Source: Campylobacter porcelli
Lineage (GTDB): Bacteria; Campylobacterota; Campylobacteria; Campylobacterales; Campylobacteraceae
Direction of reading: 5' to 3'
DNA: 64,000 bases
NCBI RefSeq assembly: GCF_002139855.1
Contig: NZ_CP018789.1
Span: 1,550,001-1,614,000, forward strand
Positions 44,828 to 54,507 of the stretch are shown one piece after another. Both the position numbers and the translations under genes were made by a program. Position 1 is the first letter of the stretch; every line of letters begins with the position of its first letter. The notes beneath the pieces are model-generated. The model was not told where the DNA came from. It did no database searches and worked only from the letters and a program-made list of their open reading frames with translations.

Positions 44828-47344
44828 TTAGATATTTTTTACACCTTTTGGAGCGTTAAATGCTTCAAGTTTAGGAGCGTTGCCTTGATATTTTTCTATA
44901 TTGACAAGTCCTGTGTGAGAGATATTGCCATTTGATAATTTGCTTGTTGGAATATCTAGAGTTAGGACATTAGCACAACCATTTTTACATAGTCCATCGC
45001 CAAATCCATCATACCACGCACCCTCTCTAAGCCTTACAACGCCTGGGATAATATCATTGCTAACTTCTGCACCAGCTAGCACTTCGCCACGCCTATTAAA
45101 CACTCTTACCAAATCGCCTTGTTTGATACCCAATTTGACTGCATCTTTAGCGTTAATCAGCACTGGCTCACGACCTGCTATAGCATAATTATCCCTTAAA
45201 GATGTATTATTTTGCTGTGAGTGAAGCCTATCTGTAGGATGAGCTGTGATAAGATGGAATTTAGCCGGTTTATTCTTCATACCTAGCCATTCAGCTGGTT
45301 CAAACCACTTTGGATGAGCCGCACAATCATCATAATTCATATTCTCAATTGCTTGGCTATAAATTTCGATTAATCCAGATGGCGTCCCAAGCGCGTTTAA
45401 GATCGGATCTTCTCTAAAGTCAGCCATTCTTACCCAACTCTCGCTCTCTAGAGTTGGCGCAAATGTAGTTGGCTCATTCTTGTTCCACCACTCATTAAAT
45501 TTAGGCATAGTGATACCAAGAGCTGTGTTAGCATTTACCGCATTTGCTGCTACATTATAAAACTCCTCTAGCCAATCCATCTCCGTTTTGCCACCTTCAG
45601 TAAATGCCTCCACTAAGCCATCAGCATAAGCCTTACATAGATCACTAAATATCTCATAATCATTCTTAGCAAAGTGCTGTCTTTCTACTACTTGCTTCAT
45701 CGGACAGATATTTTGGTTTGAGTAGTCTCCTGTCATTGTAAGGTCATTTCTCTCATACTGCGTAGTTACTGGAAATACTATATCAGCCATCTTAGCTGTA
45801 GGAGTCCAGTAAATTTCATTTACGACTATTGTTCTTGGGCGTCTCCAAGCCTTTAAATTTGTATTTGTATCTTGATGTTGGGTTATAGGATTACCACCAG
45901 CCCAGTAGATAAAGTCTATATCAGGATATGTGATTTTAGTCCCATTATGCTCTAAAATTTTGCCAGGATTTAGCAAGGCATCGGCTATTCTAGCTACAGG
46001 GAAGGCATAATCAGTCCCAGCATTTAACCAGCTTTGAGCTGCTTCATCGCCACTTGCTTGACTAGCCAAGCCTTGATATTTCCCATCTTTGATAACTCCT
46101 ACGCTAGCGGCATTTATACCGCCTAAAACTCCACCTACGCAAGTAGGAGCCCCGCCATTACTATAGTGATAGCTAAGACCAAATCCCCCACCAGGCAAGC
46201 CAATCTGTCCTAGCATAGAAGCTAGAGTAACTAGCATCCAGTGTGGCTGCTCTCCGTGGTGTGCTCTTTGCATTCCCCAGCCACTCATTAGCATTGTTCT
46301 ATTAGCATAAATGGTATCAGCTAGATTTTTAATCACGCTCTCTTTTACGCCACAAATTTTAGATGCCCATTTGATTGTTTTTGGGATTTTATCGCTTTTT
46401 CCTAGTAAATATGGCAAGAATTTATCAAATCCAGTAGTATAATTAGCTATAAAATCTTTATCATATTTACCGCTTGTATATAGATAGTAAGCCATACCAA
46501 GCATCATAGCAACATCTGTATTTGGTCTAGGTGCTATCCATCTAGCTTTATCGCCAAAGAATTTGCCAGTTTCGCTCCACAATGGATCAATTATGATAAT
46601 CTCTTTGCTGCTATCTTTTAATTGCTCGAAATATTTTAGCCCTTGGTCATCTGTAGCACTCCAAGCAATTCTTAGAGTAGATATAGGATTCATACCCCAT
46701 AAAACTACTACTTTTGAATGCTCTAAGACTACAGGCCAACTGGTTTGTTGCTCATAAACTTCTATACTACCAACCACATAAGGCATAATAACCTGACTAG
46801 CACCAGTAGAGTAATCCCCTAAACTACCAGTAAATCCGCCACTTAAATTCATAAATCTATGTAATAAAATTCTAGGATTGTGAAGTTTGCCACTACTATA
46901 CCATCCATAACTTCCAGCAAATACGCTTTGCATACCCTTTTGCTCTCTAGTCTTTTTAAGCTCTCTTGCGACTAATTTAATGGCATCTTCATATTTTACT
47001 TCTACCCACTCATCAACCCCTCTTAATTCAGGTTTTGGGCTATCTGGGTTTTCTAAATAGCTCTTTCTTACCATTGGGGCGGTAATTCTAGTTTTATAGA
47101 CTAAATCTGCCATTGTATTTTGAAGTGGATTTGAAATTTTAGATAACTCTTGATATGGCTTTGAGCTTATGATCTTACCATCTTTTATAGTTGCTTTTAG
47201 CATACCCCAGTGAGCCGCTGTAAATACCTCTCCATCTTTGATAAGCTTAGTATCAATATTATTAGCAAATATATTACTTGGTAGCATTGGAGCAAGGCTT
47301 AATGCCGCACCTAATTTTAAAAATTCTCTTCTATTTGTTTTCAT
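44828..47344 (-). CDS. Periplasmic molybdopterin oxidoreductase (TMAO/DMSO/BSO reductase family)
   Basis: 838 residues from ATG 47344, behind AAAGGAG and overlapping the cytochrome stop (ATGA). Tat signal NRREFLKLGAALSLAP. No N-terminal Fe-S cysteines; family motifs FAGSYGWYSSGKLHNP, LGDYSTGASQVIMPYVVG (with the Ser ligand region), WGMNPISTLRI, GWGMQRAHHGEQPHWM and HSQQNNTSLRD, i.e. DMSO reductase family III (TorA/BisC). Counterpart of the C. jejuni TMAO/DMSO reductase Cj0264c, paired with a monoheme cytochrome c that feeds it electrons. Needs Mo cofactor (moaC here). Supports oxygen-limited respiration. Confidence 0.92.
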   Translation of the reverse strand: MKTNRREFLKLGAALSLAPMLPSNIFANNIDTKLIKDGEVFTAAHWGMLKATIKDGKIISSKPYQELSKISNPLQNTMADLVYKTRITAPMVRKSYLENPDSPKPELRGVDEWVEVKYEDAIKLVARELKKTREQKGMQSVFAGSYGWYSSGKLHNPRILLHRFMNLSGGFTGSLGDYSTGASQVIMPYVVGSIEVYEQQTSWPVVLEHSKVVVLWGMNPISTLRIAWSATDDQGLKYFEQLKDSSKEIIIIDPLWSETGKFFGDKARWIAPRPNTDVAMMLGMAYYLYTSGKYDKDFIANYTTGFDKFLPYLLGKSDKIPKTIKWASKICGVKESVIKNLADTIYANRTMLMSGWGMQRAHHGEQPHWMLVTLASMLGQIGLPGGGFGLSYHYSNGGAPTCVGGVLGGINAASVGVIKDGKYQGLASQASGDEAAQSWLNAGTDYAFPVARIADALLNPGKILEHNGTKITYPDIDFIYWAGGNPITQHQDTNTNLKAWRRPRTIVVNEIYWTPTAKMADIVFPVTTQYERNDLTMTGDYSNQNICPMKQVVERQHFAKNDYEIFSDLCKAYADGLVEAFTEGGKTEMDWLEEFYNVAANAVNANTALGITMPKFNEWWNKNEPTTFAPTLESESWVRMADFREDPILNALGTPSGLIEIYSQAIENMNYDDCAAHPKWFEPAEWLGMKNKPAKFHLITAHPTDRLHSQQNNTSLRDNYAIAGREPVLINAKDAVKLGIKQGDLVRVFNRRGEVLAGAEVSNDIIPGVVRLREGAWYDGFGDGLCKNGCANVLTLDIPTSKLSNGNISHTGLVNIEKYQGNAPKLEAFNAPKGVKNI

Positions 47345-47910
47345 TTTATATCTCCTTTTGAAGCTTTTTGTAGATACTGTATTATTAGCCACTCATCTTT
47401 TTTATCAATTGGCGTTCTAGATAGCATTGACCTAAATAGAGAAGGCCATTGATTTGGATTGTATTGGCTCTCTTTATGGAGCTGATGACAAATCGAGCAA
47501 CTCTCTTGATATGTCTGTTTAGCCCTATATATCATAGGTTTTAGCTCATTTTCTAGCTCATCATCTGTAGTGTAAGCAACCACCCTTACTTCATCGAATT
47601 TGCCATCTTTTGCTTTTTGGATTATCTCATATTTAGGAGTTTTAGTCTTAGCAAATGATAAGGCTATAATGCGATCCCCATTGCTGTAATATATAACATT
47701 TGGTGAAGATGGATTTACATAGCCTTTTAGGGCAAATTTAACTCTATCGCCAGATTTTTGTAGAATCTCTATAGCATTTGTAGGCAAGAGCTTACCAGCT
47801 ACATCTTTGGAATTATCATCTAAATAGACTGATTTTACCGTAGTTGAATATAAGATTTTAGCATTTAAACATCCAGCTAAAATCAGACTAACCAATATGA
47901 TTTTACTCAT
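47341..47910 (-). CDS. Periplasmic monoheme c-type cytochrome, electron donor of the reductase
   Basis: 189 residues from ATG 47910 (MSKIILVSLILAGCLNA), better spaced from AAAGGA than ATG 47916. Signal peptide to about residue 17; one heme site CSICH (QESCSICHQLHKES) and a C-terminal class-I cytochrome ending. The N-terminal half (VKSVYLDDNSKDVAGKLLP) is an SH3-like region. Counterpart of C. jejuni Cj0265c, directly upstream of and coupled to the molybdoenzyme. Confidence 0.88.
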   Translation of the reverse strand: MSKIILVSLILAGCLNAKILYSTTVKSVYLDDNSKDVAGKLLPTNAIEILQKSGDRVKFALKGYVNPSSPNVIYYSNGDRIIALSFAKTKTPKYEIIQKAKDGKFDEVRVVAYTTDDELENELKPMIYRAKQTYQESCSICHQLHKESQYNPNQWPSLFRSMLSRTPIDKKDEWLIIQYLQKASKGDIK

Positions 47911-48078
47911 TCTCATCCTTTCATAAAAATAAATTTATTTAGATTATATAATAAATGCAAATTCGGATTTGTCAGAAATATGACATATCTGCTATATTTG
48001 ATAAAGATTATAAATTTCACAACTACTTAACAAATCGATATTAGAATTAAAGATTACAATTAAATTTAAGGAACAAAT

Positions 48079-49171
48079 ATGCTATTAAAAAAGAAAAAGT
48101 GGATATTTAATATTCACTTAATAGTCGCTATGATACTGGTAATTCCACTATTTATAATATGTATTAGCGGAGCTATGCTTTCATATGATAAGCCAATAGC
48201 AAATGCCATAAATGCCATCATCACGCCAAATTCTAATAAGATTTTAAATCCAGATTTTGCTGATTTAATAAGCAAATTTAAAGCCCAAAATCCATCGCTT
48301 GATATATCAAGCATCTCCTATGAAACTAATAGTCGCTACTATACAATATCCACTAATCAAAATGGCAAAAATATTAGCTATTTAGTTAATGACGATGGCG
48401 TAATTTTAAGTAGCGATAATGGAGCTCAATTTATGCGAACAATCCGCTCGTTACATAGATGGCTACTCTTTAGCGAATTTGATAGCACCACTATTGGTAG
48501 GCAAATTGTCGCAATATCGGCTATTGGGTTTATAATTCTTACTTTAAGCGGAATATATCTCTATTTACCAGCGTTAAAAAATAATTTCATTAAAGCACTT
48601 ACTATTAGCTTTAAATCTAAAAAGCTAATGTTAGCCTATAAGTCTCATACCGCACTTGGAGTGATATTTGGCATTATATTTCTAACAATGAGTTTTACAG
48701 GGCTATTTTGGCCATATGATAGCGTCAAAAAGGCATTTGCGTGGGCTTATGGCGTAGAAATCCAGCAAAGACCAAAAGGTGGCAATAAAACTTGCCATAA
48801 TAGAAAATAGATTTAATAGTGATGAGCTTAAAACCGCATTAATAGCCATAATGCCAAATTTCACCAACTTTGATAGCATATCCATTTCGCAAAGCAAACC
48901 TAAACACTATACATTTAACATTAAAAAAGCAAATGAGCAAAGGGTAGTAACAATTGACATAGATAATCCAAATTTACTAACACAAACAGACGCATCGCAA
49001 AATAAAAATCTAGCTAGAAAAGTTTTAGATTTACACTCTGGTAGAGCTTTTGGCTTTATAGGTGAGTTTGTATTTTGCGTAGCTTCTTTTATAGGAGGAG
49101 TGATAGCAATCCTTGGCTTCATCATAACATACGCTAGAATAAAGCCAAAAAGTGCTAAAAATAAAATCTAA
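48079..49171 (+). pseudogene. PepSY-type inner membrane protein broken by a 1-nt frameshift
   Basis: First frame (48079-48810) gives 243 residues: membrane helix IHLIVAMILVIPLFIICISGAML, PepSY-like periplasmic part, SLHRWLLF, further helices (AISAIGFIILTLSGIYLYL, SHTALGVIFGIIFLTMSFTG). It then runs off into NKTCHNRK and stops. The next frame (48779-49171) continues the family: LHSGRAFGFIGEFVF and a last helix. Removing one G in AAAAGGTGG (48775-48782) joins them as RPKVAIKLAIIENRF. Family: PepSY-associated TM (PiuB-like), often iron-linked, about 363 residues when intact. Could be a real mutation or a sequencing error. Confidence 0.8.
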
Positions 49172-49178
49172 GTATAAT

Positions 49179-49203
49179 CAAACTCTAAATTTCTTAGAGT
49201 TTG
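49179..49203. terminator. Bidirectional terminator between PepSY gene and sodB
   Basis: CAAACTCTAA and TTAGAGTTTG form a perfect 10-bp stem with a 5-nt loop (ATTTC), between two converging genes, 7 nt after one stop and 10 nt after the other. Confidence 0.75.
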
Positions 49204-49213
49204 AGCTGGGAAT

Positions 49214-49870
49214 TTAATGGCTGCAGCCACATCCAGCGCCACAGCAACCAGCCACTGGGTGAAGTTCATCAATGTAGAATTTAACAGATTTTAGCCCCTC
49301 TTTTTTCGCCCATTCATAAGCTGTGCTTACAAAATCCCAGTTGATATTTTCATAGAATTTTTCTAAATACGCCGGACGAGCATTACGACTATCTATATAG
49401 TAAGCGTGCTCCCACACATCAACTACTAAAAGTGGCACTAAGCCATCAGTTACTGGAGTAGCTGCGTTTGAAGTGTTTTTGATCTCTAGTTTATTTGTAT
49501 TTGGGTTATAAACAAGCCAAGTCCAACCAGCGCCAAAAAGAGTTGTAGCTGAGTTTATAAATTCAGCTTTAAAATCTTTAAAATCGCTTTTTAAAGCTGC
49601 TTCAAGCTCGCTGCTTTTATCACTTTTTTTAGCTATACAATCCCAGTAAAAATCGTGATTATATACTTGAGCGGCGTTATTAAATAATCCGCCTTGAGAG
49701 CTTACAAGCACATCATACAAACTAGCATTAGCTAGTTCGCTATCTTTTGTTAGGTTGTTGTAGTTATTTACATATGTTTGGTGGTGTTTGCCGTGGTGAT
49801 AATCACAGGCTTCTTTACTCACTACTGCGTTGGAATTTGGGTCAAATGGTAGATTTCTTAACTCTAACAT
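49214..49870 (-). CDS. sodB: Iron superoxide dismutase with cysteine-rich C-terminal tail
   Basis: 218 residues from ATG 49870 (MLELRNLPFDP), AAAGGA upstream. Metal ligands visible: HHGKHHQTYV (first His), YNHDFYWDC (second His), DVWEHAYYID (Asp and His); the FNNAAQVYNHDFYW motif with Ala/Gln arrangement marks the iron type. Detoxifies superoxide in the cytoplasm. Unusual: the last ten residues (AGCCGAGCGCSH) hold Cys209, 210, 214, 216 and His218, which could bind iron, zinc or nickel. C. jejuni SodB has a cysteine cluster in an internal loop, as I recall, not at the end. Confidence 0.95.
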   Translation of the reverse strand: MLELRNLPFDPNSNAVVSKEACDYHHGKHHQTYVNNYNNLTKDSELANASLYDVLVSSQGGLFNNAAQVYNHDFYWDCIAKKSDKSSELEAALKSDFKDFKAEFINSATTLFGAGWTWLVYNPNTNKLEIKNTSNAATPVTDGLVPLLVVDVWEHAYYIDSRNARPAYLEKFYENINWDFVSTAYEWAKKEGLKSVKFYIDELHPVAGCCGAGCGCSH

Positions 49871-49902
49871 ATCATATCCTTTAATGAAATTTATAGATGC
49901 CA

Positions 49903-49942
49903 ATTATAGCCTAAAATATTAAATAAGAGTATAAAACTCTTA
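49903..49942 (-). promoter_or_regulatory. sodB promoter with 19-bp palindromic operator
   Basis: Minus-strand TATAAT (49908-49903) about 32 nt before the ATG. TAAGAGT-ATAAA-ACTCTTA (49924-49942) is a perfect 7-5-7 inverted repeat overlapping the -35 region. It does not match the Fur 7-1-7 consensus, so the regulator is unknown. Confidence 0.55.
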
Positions 49943-50008
49943 AACAAATTTACAAATATTGTTAAATTTAATATTTTCAGCATTAAATGTATATTTTTTC
50001 TCTAGCGT

Positions 50009-50041
50009 GTGATAAGGCGGATTGTAGTTTATCACCTTATC
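50009..50041. other. Overlapping alternative hairpins between sodB and pcm
   Basis: GTGATAA can pair with TTATCAC (50009-50015 / 50029-50035), or GATAAGG with CCTTATC (50011-50017 / 50035-50041). The two share bases and exclude each other. On the minus strand this lies about 42 nt after the pcm stop, so it may end that operon, although the run after it is purine-rich. No gene is seen in 49904-50082. Confidence 0.4.
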
Positions 50042-50082
50042 CTTTCCTATCCAAATTTAAAGATGGCATACTGCTCCTTTGG

Positions 50083-50721
50083 CTATCTTTGCTCTGTCCC
50101 ATCAAGTAGCGGGACAAATACGCATTCATCTATGATTTTACTGCTAATTTGATTATTTGATTTTTTATATTGAGTTATGTATTGCTTGCCATCTTTCTCA
50201 ACTGGAGCTACTAAAATTCCATCATCTTTAAGCTGAGAAAATAGCCTATCTGGCACACTTTTACAAAAGCAACTAAGGATAATCCTATCATATGGGGCGT
50301 AGCTTCTCCAGCCTAGATTGCCATCATCAAATCGTATAAATACATTATTTATCCCTAAATTTTTCATTAGAGATTTTGCTGAATTGGCTAACGCTTCGAT
50401 TCTTTCCACGCTAAAAACTCGCCTTGCGACCTTAGCCAAAATCGCCGCTTGATACCCACTGCCACAGCCAACTTCAAGTATATTATCGCAATTTTCAGCC
50501 TCTAACGCCATTGTCATCTTAGCCACAGTTAGCGGAGAGCTTATCCATTGATTAGATCCTATCGGATGAGCATCAAGCTTAAAAGCATTTATAGATACTG
50601 GCACAAATGGCGTCCTTGGCGTATTAATAAACGCTCTATAGACCATAGGACTAAGCTGAACTAAACTAGCTATCTCATCGCTCATTGTTTGACATTTTGC
50701 ACTTTCTAAATTATCCATCAT
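50083..50721 (-). CDS. pcm: Protein-L-isoaspartate O-methyltransferase
   Basis: Repairs isoaspartyl residues in ageing proteins using SAM. 212 residues; HPIGSNQWISSPLTVAKMTMAL (substrate region), SAM motif I ILEVGCGSGYQAAILA, post-I VFSVERIEAL, and ILSCFCKSVPDRLFSQLKDDGILVAPV. Overlaps the nitrilase gene by 11 nt. Operon nrdB-nitrilase-pcm. Confidence 0.94.
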   Translation of the reverse strand: MMDNLESAKCQTMSDEIASLVQLSPMVYRAFINTPRTPFVPVSINAFKLDAHPIGSNQWISSPLTVAKMTMALEAENCDNILEVGCGSGYQAAILAKVARRVFSVERIEALANSAKSLMKNLGINNVFIRFDDGNLGWRSYAPYDRIILSCFCKSVPDRLFSQLKDDGILVAPVEKDGKQYITQYKKSNNQISSKIIDECVFVPLLDGTEQR

Positions 50722-51379
50722 CTATCCCAAGTGATTTTTTAAATTTATCTATTAAATTTATATCAAATTTCATATTTTCGCTCCTTTTGCCATCTGGAGC
50801 AAATATGGATTTAAATCTCAAATCCATATCGCTACACGCAATTACATAGGCTCTATTTTGTAAGGCTAAGGCTTGGCAAAGCACCTTATAATGAGCCTTT
50901 CTAGCTTTACCCCACATAGCTGGGACTAAGATTATACTAGCACCCATTAATCTATCCCAAAGCTTAATAAAACGAAGCTCAAAGCAGATTAAAACTCCGA
51001 TTTTAACCCCATTTATATTATGAATTTTAATCCCATCTAAGCTACCGCTAAGAGTGATTTTATCCTCGTTATTTGGCTTAAATAGTCTATATTTATTTTG
51101 CTTAAATTCCACGCCTTTGGAGCTAAGCAAAATAAACTCATTATAATCATTAAAAATTCTACTAAATCCAAGATAAGCGCCACTCTTTAAAGAGCTGATT
51201 AAATTTCTTTCTAAATCCTGCTCAAATTCATCTCCAAGCCTCTCATATCCACCAACACAAAGCTCAGAGCAAAGCGCTAAATCCCCATCTTTTAAAGAGG
51301 CAGCAAAATCGCACAACTCACTAGCCCTATTAATAGCACCAATAGAGCTAAGATTGTGAGCTATGAGATTAGAAATCAT
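50711..51379 (-). CDS. Nitrilase-superfamily carbon-nitrogen hydrolase
   Basis: 222 residues from ATG 51379 (TTG one codon earlier also possible). Glu-Lys-Cys triad can be placed: E39 ([11 protein letters not shown]), Lys in KYRLFKP, and Cys in [10 protein letters not shown]. Shorter than the usual 260-290 residues, with the typical EMR-like FELRF and [31 protein letters not shown]. Hydrolyses an unknown amide or nitrile. Overlaps nrdB and pcm, so co-transcribed. Confidence 0.85.
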   Translation of the reverse strand: MISNLIAHNLSSIGAINRASELCDFAASLKDGDLALCSELCVGGYERLGDEFEQDLERNLISSLKSGAYLGFSRIFNDYNEFILLSSKGVEFKQNKYRLFKPNNEDKITLSGSLDGIKIHNINGVKIGVLICFELRFIKLWDRLMGASIILVPAMWGKARKAHYKVLCQALALQNRAYVIACSDMDLRFKSIFAPDGKRSENMKFDINLIDKFKKSLGIDDG

Positions 51380-52391
51380 CAAAGCTTAGGCTACCTTTGC
51401 TATAATTTGTAACTTTACTTTCAAAAAAGTTGCTCTTTTGATCGTTAAATTTAGCAAAATCATCAACCCATTTTATCGGATGAGAGACATTATATAATTT
51501 TTTTAACCCAATTGAAGTTAGCCTATCATCGATTAAATATTTGATATATTGGTCTATAATATCATCTGTAAAGCCCATTATTTGATTTTGCGTGATATAT
51601 TTTCCCCACTCAATCTCTAGCTCACCAGCCTTTTGAAACATCTCATAAATTTTAGCTTCAATCTCACTTGTAAAGAGATCTGGACGCTCCTTGCGGACTG
51701 AATTTATCATATTTTGAAATAAAAGCAAGTGAGTTATCTCATCACGCTGGATAAAGCGTATCATCTGAGCGCTGCCAAGCATTTTCCCAGCCCTTGCTAA
51801 TGCGTAAATCGCTGTAAATCCACTATAAAAATATACGCCTTCTAAAATTTGATTTGCCACCATTGCTAAAAGCAATTTCTCATCAGTTACATCTCCAGCA
51901 AGCTCCTCATACACGCTTGAGATATAGTCATTTTTGCGTCTTAGGACCTCATCGTGCTTTTCCATCTCATAGATCAAATCTGTATTATCGCAAATCGCCT
52001 CTACCATTACTGCGTATGATTTACTATGATTTGCCTCTTCGTAGGCTTGACGAGCTAAAACCGCATTTATCTCTGGAGCTGTGATATATGGATTTATATT
52101 ATCAGCTAGGTTATTTGTCTGAAAGCTATCCATTGAGATTAGTTGGCTCCATACTAGATCATACATACGCTTTTCAGCTGCTGTGAGATTACAAGCATAG
52201 TCACGCACATCATCAGTGGTATCAACCTCTTTTGGAAACCAAGTATTTGCCTCCATAAGATCCCAAAGCTTAAGCGCCCAAGTGTATTTGGCCTTTGTGA
52301 AATTTAAAATTCCATGCGGATTGCCATTAAAAACTTTTCGCTCATTTAGCGTCTCATTTGAAGCTGGATTATATATCTTTTTTCTATACAT
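51369..52391 (-). CDS. nrdB: Ribonucleoside-diphosphate reductase subunit beta
   Basis: 340 residues, class Ia R2 protein. Diiron/tyrosyl centre visible: [17 protein letters not shown] (Glu, His), [11 protein letters not shown] (Glu, Tyr vicinity) and [11 protein letters not shown] (Glu, His). Start [27 protein letters not shown] upstream. C-terminus [12 protein letters not shown] is the acidic tail that docks on NrdA. nrdA is not in the window. Confidence 0.95.
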   Translation of the reverse strand: MYRKKIYNPASNETLNERKVFNGNPHGILNFTKAKYTWALKLWDLMEANTWFPKEVDTTDDVRDYACNLTAAEKRMYDLVWSQLISMDSFQTNNLADNINPYITAPEINAVLARQAYEEANHSKSYAVMVEAICDNTDLIYEMEKHDEVLRRKNDYISSVYEELAGDVTDEKLLLAMVANQILEGVYFYSGFTAIYALARAGKMLGSAQMIRFIQRDEITHLLLFQNMINSVRKERPDLFTSEIEAKIYEMFQKAGELEIEWGKYITQNQIMGFTDDIIDQYIKYLIDDRLTSIGLKKLYNVSHPIKWVDDFAKFNDQKSNFFESKVTNYSKGSLSFDDF

Positions 52392-52450
52392 TTCATATCC
52401 TTTAATTTAAAAGTGTAAATTTATCTAAAATAGGTTCAAGAATTAATAGA

Positions 52451-53815
52451 TTAATCATACTCTTTAGCCCTAGATCTAATATCATCAAAGCTAAATTTAC
52501 GCAAAATCTTACCATCTTTAAATACCTTAGTTAGCCAATTTTGCCTACCATTTAGCTCATCAAATCTTATAGTTTTATAAAGCTCATTCTCTTTAATTAA
52601 GGCTAAGCGGCCAGATTTTGAGCGCTTTTTAGGATCTGTGACTGGATTTTTATATACATCTCTCCAGCTTATCCCATCGCTACTTACGGCATTTACTTTC
52701 ATCGCAAATCTTAAAGTATCCCTATTTAAGTGCTGAAGCAACGCCCCACCCATACCAAAAACGATATTATCGCTACTAATTTTTCTAAATTTAAGCTCAT
52801 TTAATATATCTTCTATGCTTTGCGGATTTATCCCATCACCATAAATTAGCCTTATATGATCTGGCAAGACCTTATAGCCTTTGGAATTTATACTATATCC
52901 AGCTAGGCTCATCATCTTCTCGATACACTCACTAGCCATCGTTACTGGATTACCGCTATCTGGGCGAAGCACCACCTTGCCGCCTTGCTTTTTGACCTTA
53001 TCAAAGAGCCTTCCCCATAGATCAATGGCATTTAGCGTATCATAGCTATCTATCACACAAGCAAAAGTCCCATCGCCATAGCTTTTAACCATATTTTCAT
53101 AAGCTTGAAATTCCCCATCTCTCCCCCACGAAGTCATCGTGCTATGCTCGCTAGCTGGTATGCTAAAAGCTGCCATATCCGCACCATAATATTTTTTGGC
53201 AAAGAGTGCGCCAGTGATGGTATCTGAGCCTTTGAAATTCACCATATGAGCGCTACCACCAATCCCAGCACTCTCAAAGCTACTAACCCCCCTAGCGCCA
53301 AAATCATGTAAGGCAAAGTCAATATTCTCAGGCGTTCCGCTCTCTTTTAGAAAATGTAAGATATTTTGCTTACAAAAATAGCTATTAGTCGCTACAGCCA
53401 CCGGATACCAAATCGAGCGTAAAATCGCCGTTTCAAAATACCCCACAAGCCACGCTAAATTCGGATCTGTGTTTTTAATCTGTAAAAGCACATTTTCGGT
53501 TTGGATAATGCTACCTTCAGCGACTGCTTCTATCTCTAAAGGCAAGGCTCCGCCATGATGCTCTACTATATATTTCCAGCCATCTTTATTAAATTTCATT
53601 CCGTGTGCTTTGATGAACTCATCAGCCTCATCTATATCATCATAGCTTATCTTTTGGCTTAGATACTCCATCAAAAATATCTGCAATCCATAAAAAAGCA
53701 AGCGATTCCACCGCCCACCACGAGACTCTATATATGAGCTGATAAATTTAATATCTTTTGGATATTGTAAATAGTGCGAAATCTTGTAACTATCGGTATT
53801 TAATATTGGATTCAT
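52451..53815 (-). CDS. nadV: Nicotinamide phosphoribosyltransferase (NadV)
   Basis: 454 residues from ATG 53815 (MNPILNTDSYKISHYLQYP); the longer open frame upstream is intergenic. Salvages nicotinamide to NMN. NAMPT-family signatures: YIESRGGRWNRLLFYGLQIFL, LHDFGARGVSSFESAGIGGSAHMVNFKGSDT, IPASEHSTMTSWGRDGE, VLRPDSGNPV, and IYGDGINPQSIEDIL. A hairpin abuts the start region. The gene is patchy among bacteria and may have come by transfer. Confidence 0.93.
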   Translation of the reverse strand: MNPILNTDSYKISHYLQYPKDIKFISSYIESRGGRWNRLLFYGLQIFLMEYLSQKISYDDIDEADEFIKAHGMKFNKDGWKYIVEHHGGALPLEIEAVAEGSIIQTENVLLQIKNTDPNLAWLVGYFETAILRSIWYPVAVATNSYFCKQNILHFLKESGTPENIDFALHDFGARGVSSFESAGIGGSAHMVNFKGSDTITGALFAKKYYGADMAAFSIPASEHSTMTSWGRDGEFQAYENMVKSYGDGTFACVIDSYDTLNAIDLWGRLFDKVKKQGGKVVLRPDSGNPVTMASECIEKMMSLAGYSINSKGYKVLPDHIRLIYGDGINPQSIEDILNELKFRKISSDNIVFGMGGALLQHLNRDTLRFAMKVNAVSSDGISWRDVYKNPVTDPKKRSKSGRLALIKENELYKTIRFDELNGRQNWLTKVFKDGKILRKFSFDDIRSRAKEYD

Positions 53816-53824
53816 ATCTACTCT

Positions 53825-53854
53825 TTTGATAAATTTGGCTAGTATTTTATCAAA
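53825..53854 (-). promoter_or_regulatory. Leader hairpin directly before nadV
   Basis: TTTGATAAA and TTTATCAAA form a perfect 9-bp stem with a 12-nt loop ending about 10 nt upstream of the nadV ATG, next to the weak AGAG ribosome binding site. The TTGATA/TATCAA arms resemble the palindromes before cmeA and exbB, but the spacing is longer. The rest of 53855-54004 shows no gene. Confidence 0.45.
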
Positions 53855-54004
53855 TTTAATTTTAATTTTAAGTATAATCAGCACAAATTTAAACAAATGA
53901 AAGTAGTCATACCAAGCTTCTAAATGAGCTAAATCAAATTTGCTACTCAAAAGAGCCTTAGCAATAAAGCTTAAAATATGCTAAAAGCTTTTAGCTAAGG
54001 CTAG

Positions 54005-54499
54005 TTAAATAATCAAGCCAAATTTAACCAAAATAGCCACGCAAGCAGCAGCGATAAGCCCAGCAAATCCACCAGCGACCATATCATCGCTCATTACACC
54101 AAGGCCGCCTTTGAGATTGCGATCTAGCCTACCGATGATACTAGGCTTAGTAATATCTAAAATTCGAAAAAACACAAAAGCCAAAACCACGCTAATCCAG
54201 CCAAATTTATCTACCTCAAACTGCTCCCAGCTAGATAAGGCTATAGATATAGCCACCCATACCCCAGCAACCTCATCTATAACTATGGAGCTATCATCGT
54301 GGGTGCCACTTTTAGCCTCATAAGAGTCAATTATGCTAATACTAGCTAAAAATAGCAATATACTAGCTAAAAATAGCGTCTCAAGCCCGATATAATAATA
54401 TATCGCCACTCCAACTATAGCCCCAGCTAAGCTCCCCCAAGTCCCAGGTGCTGGCCGCAACAATCCAGAGTAAAAAAATGTTACAAATAGCTTTTGCAT
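54005..54499 (-). CDS. pgpA: Phosphatidylglycerophosphatase A
   Basis: Dephosphorylates PGP to phosphatidylglycerol at the inner membrane. 164 residues, multi-helix; FFYSGLLRPAPGTWGSLAG, DDSSIVIDEVAGVWVAI and FRILDITKPSIIGRLDRNLKGGLGVMSDDMVAG carry the conserved acidic residues. Next to the ATP-sulfurylase-like gene, as in C. jejuni. Confidence 0.95.
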   Translation of the reverse strand: MQKLFVTFFYSGLLRPAPGTWGSLAGAIVGVAIYYYIGLETLFLASILLFLASISIIDSYEAKSGTHDDSSIVIDEVAGVWVAISIALSSWEQFEVDKFGWISVVLAFVFFRILDITKPSIIGRLDRNLKGGLGVMSDDMVAGGFAGLIAAACVAILVKFGLII

Positions 54500-54507
54500 A
54501 CTAATCC

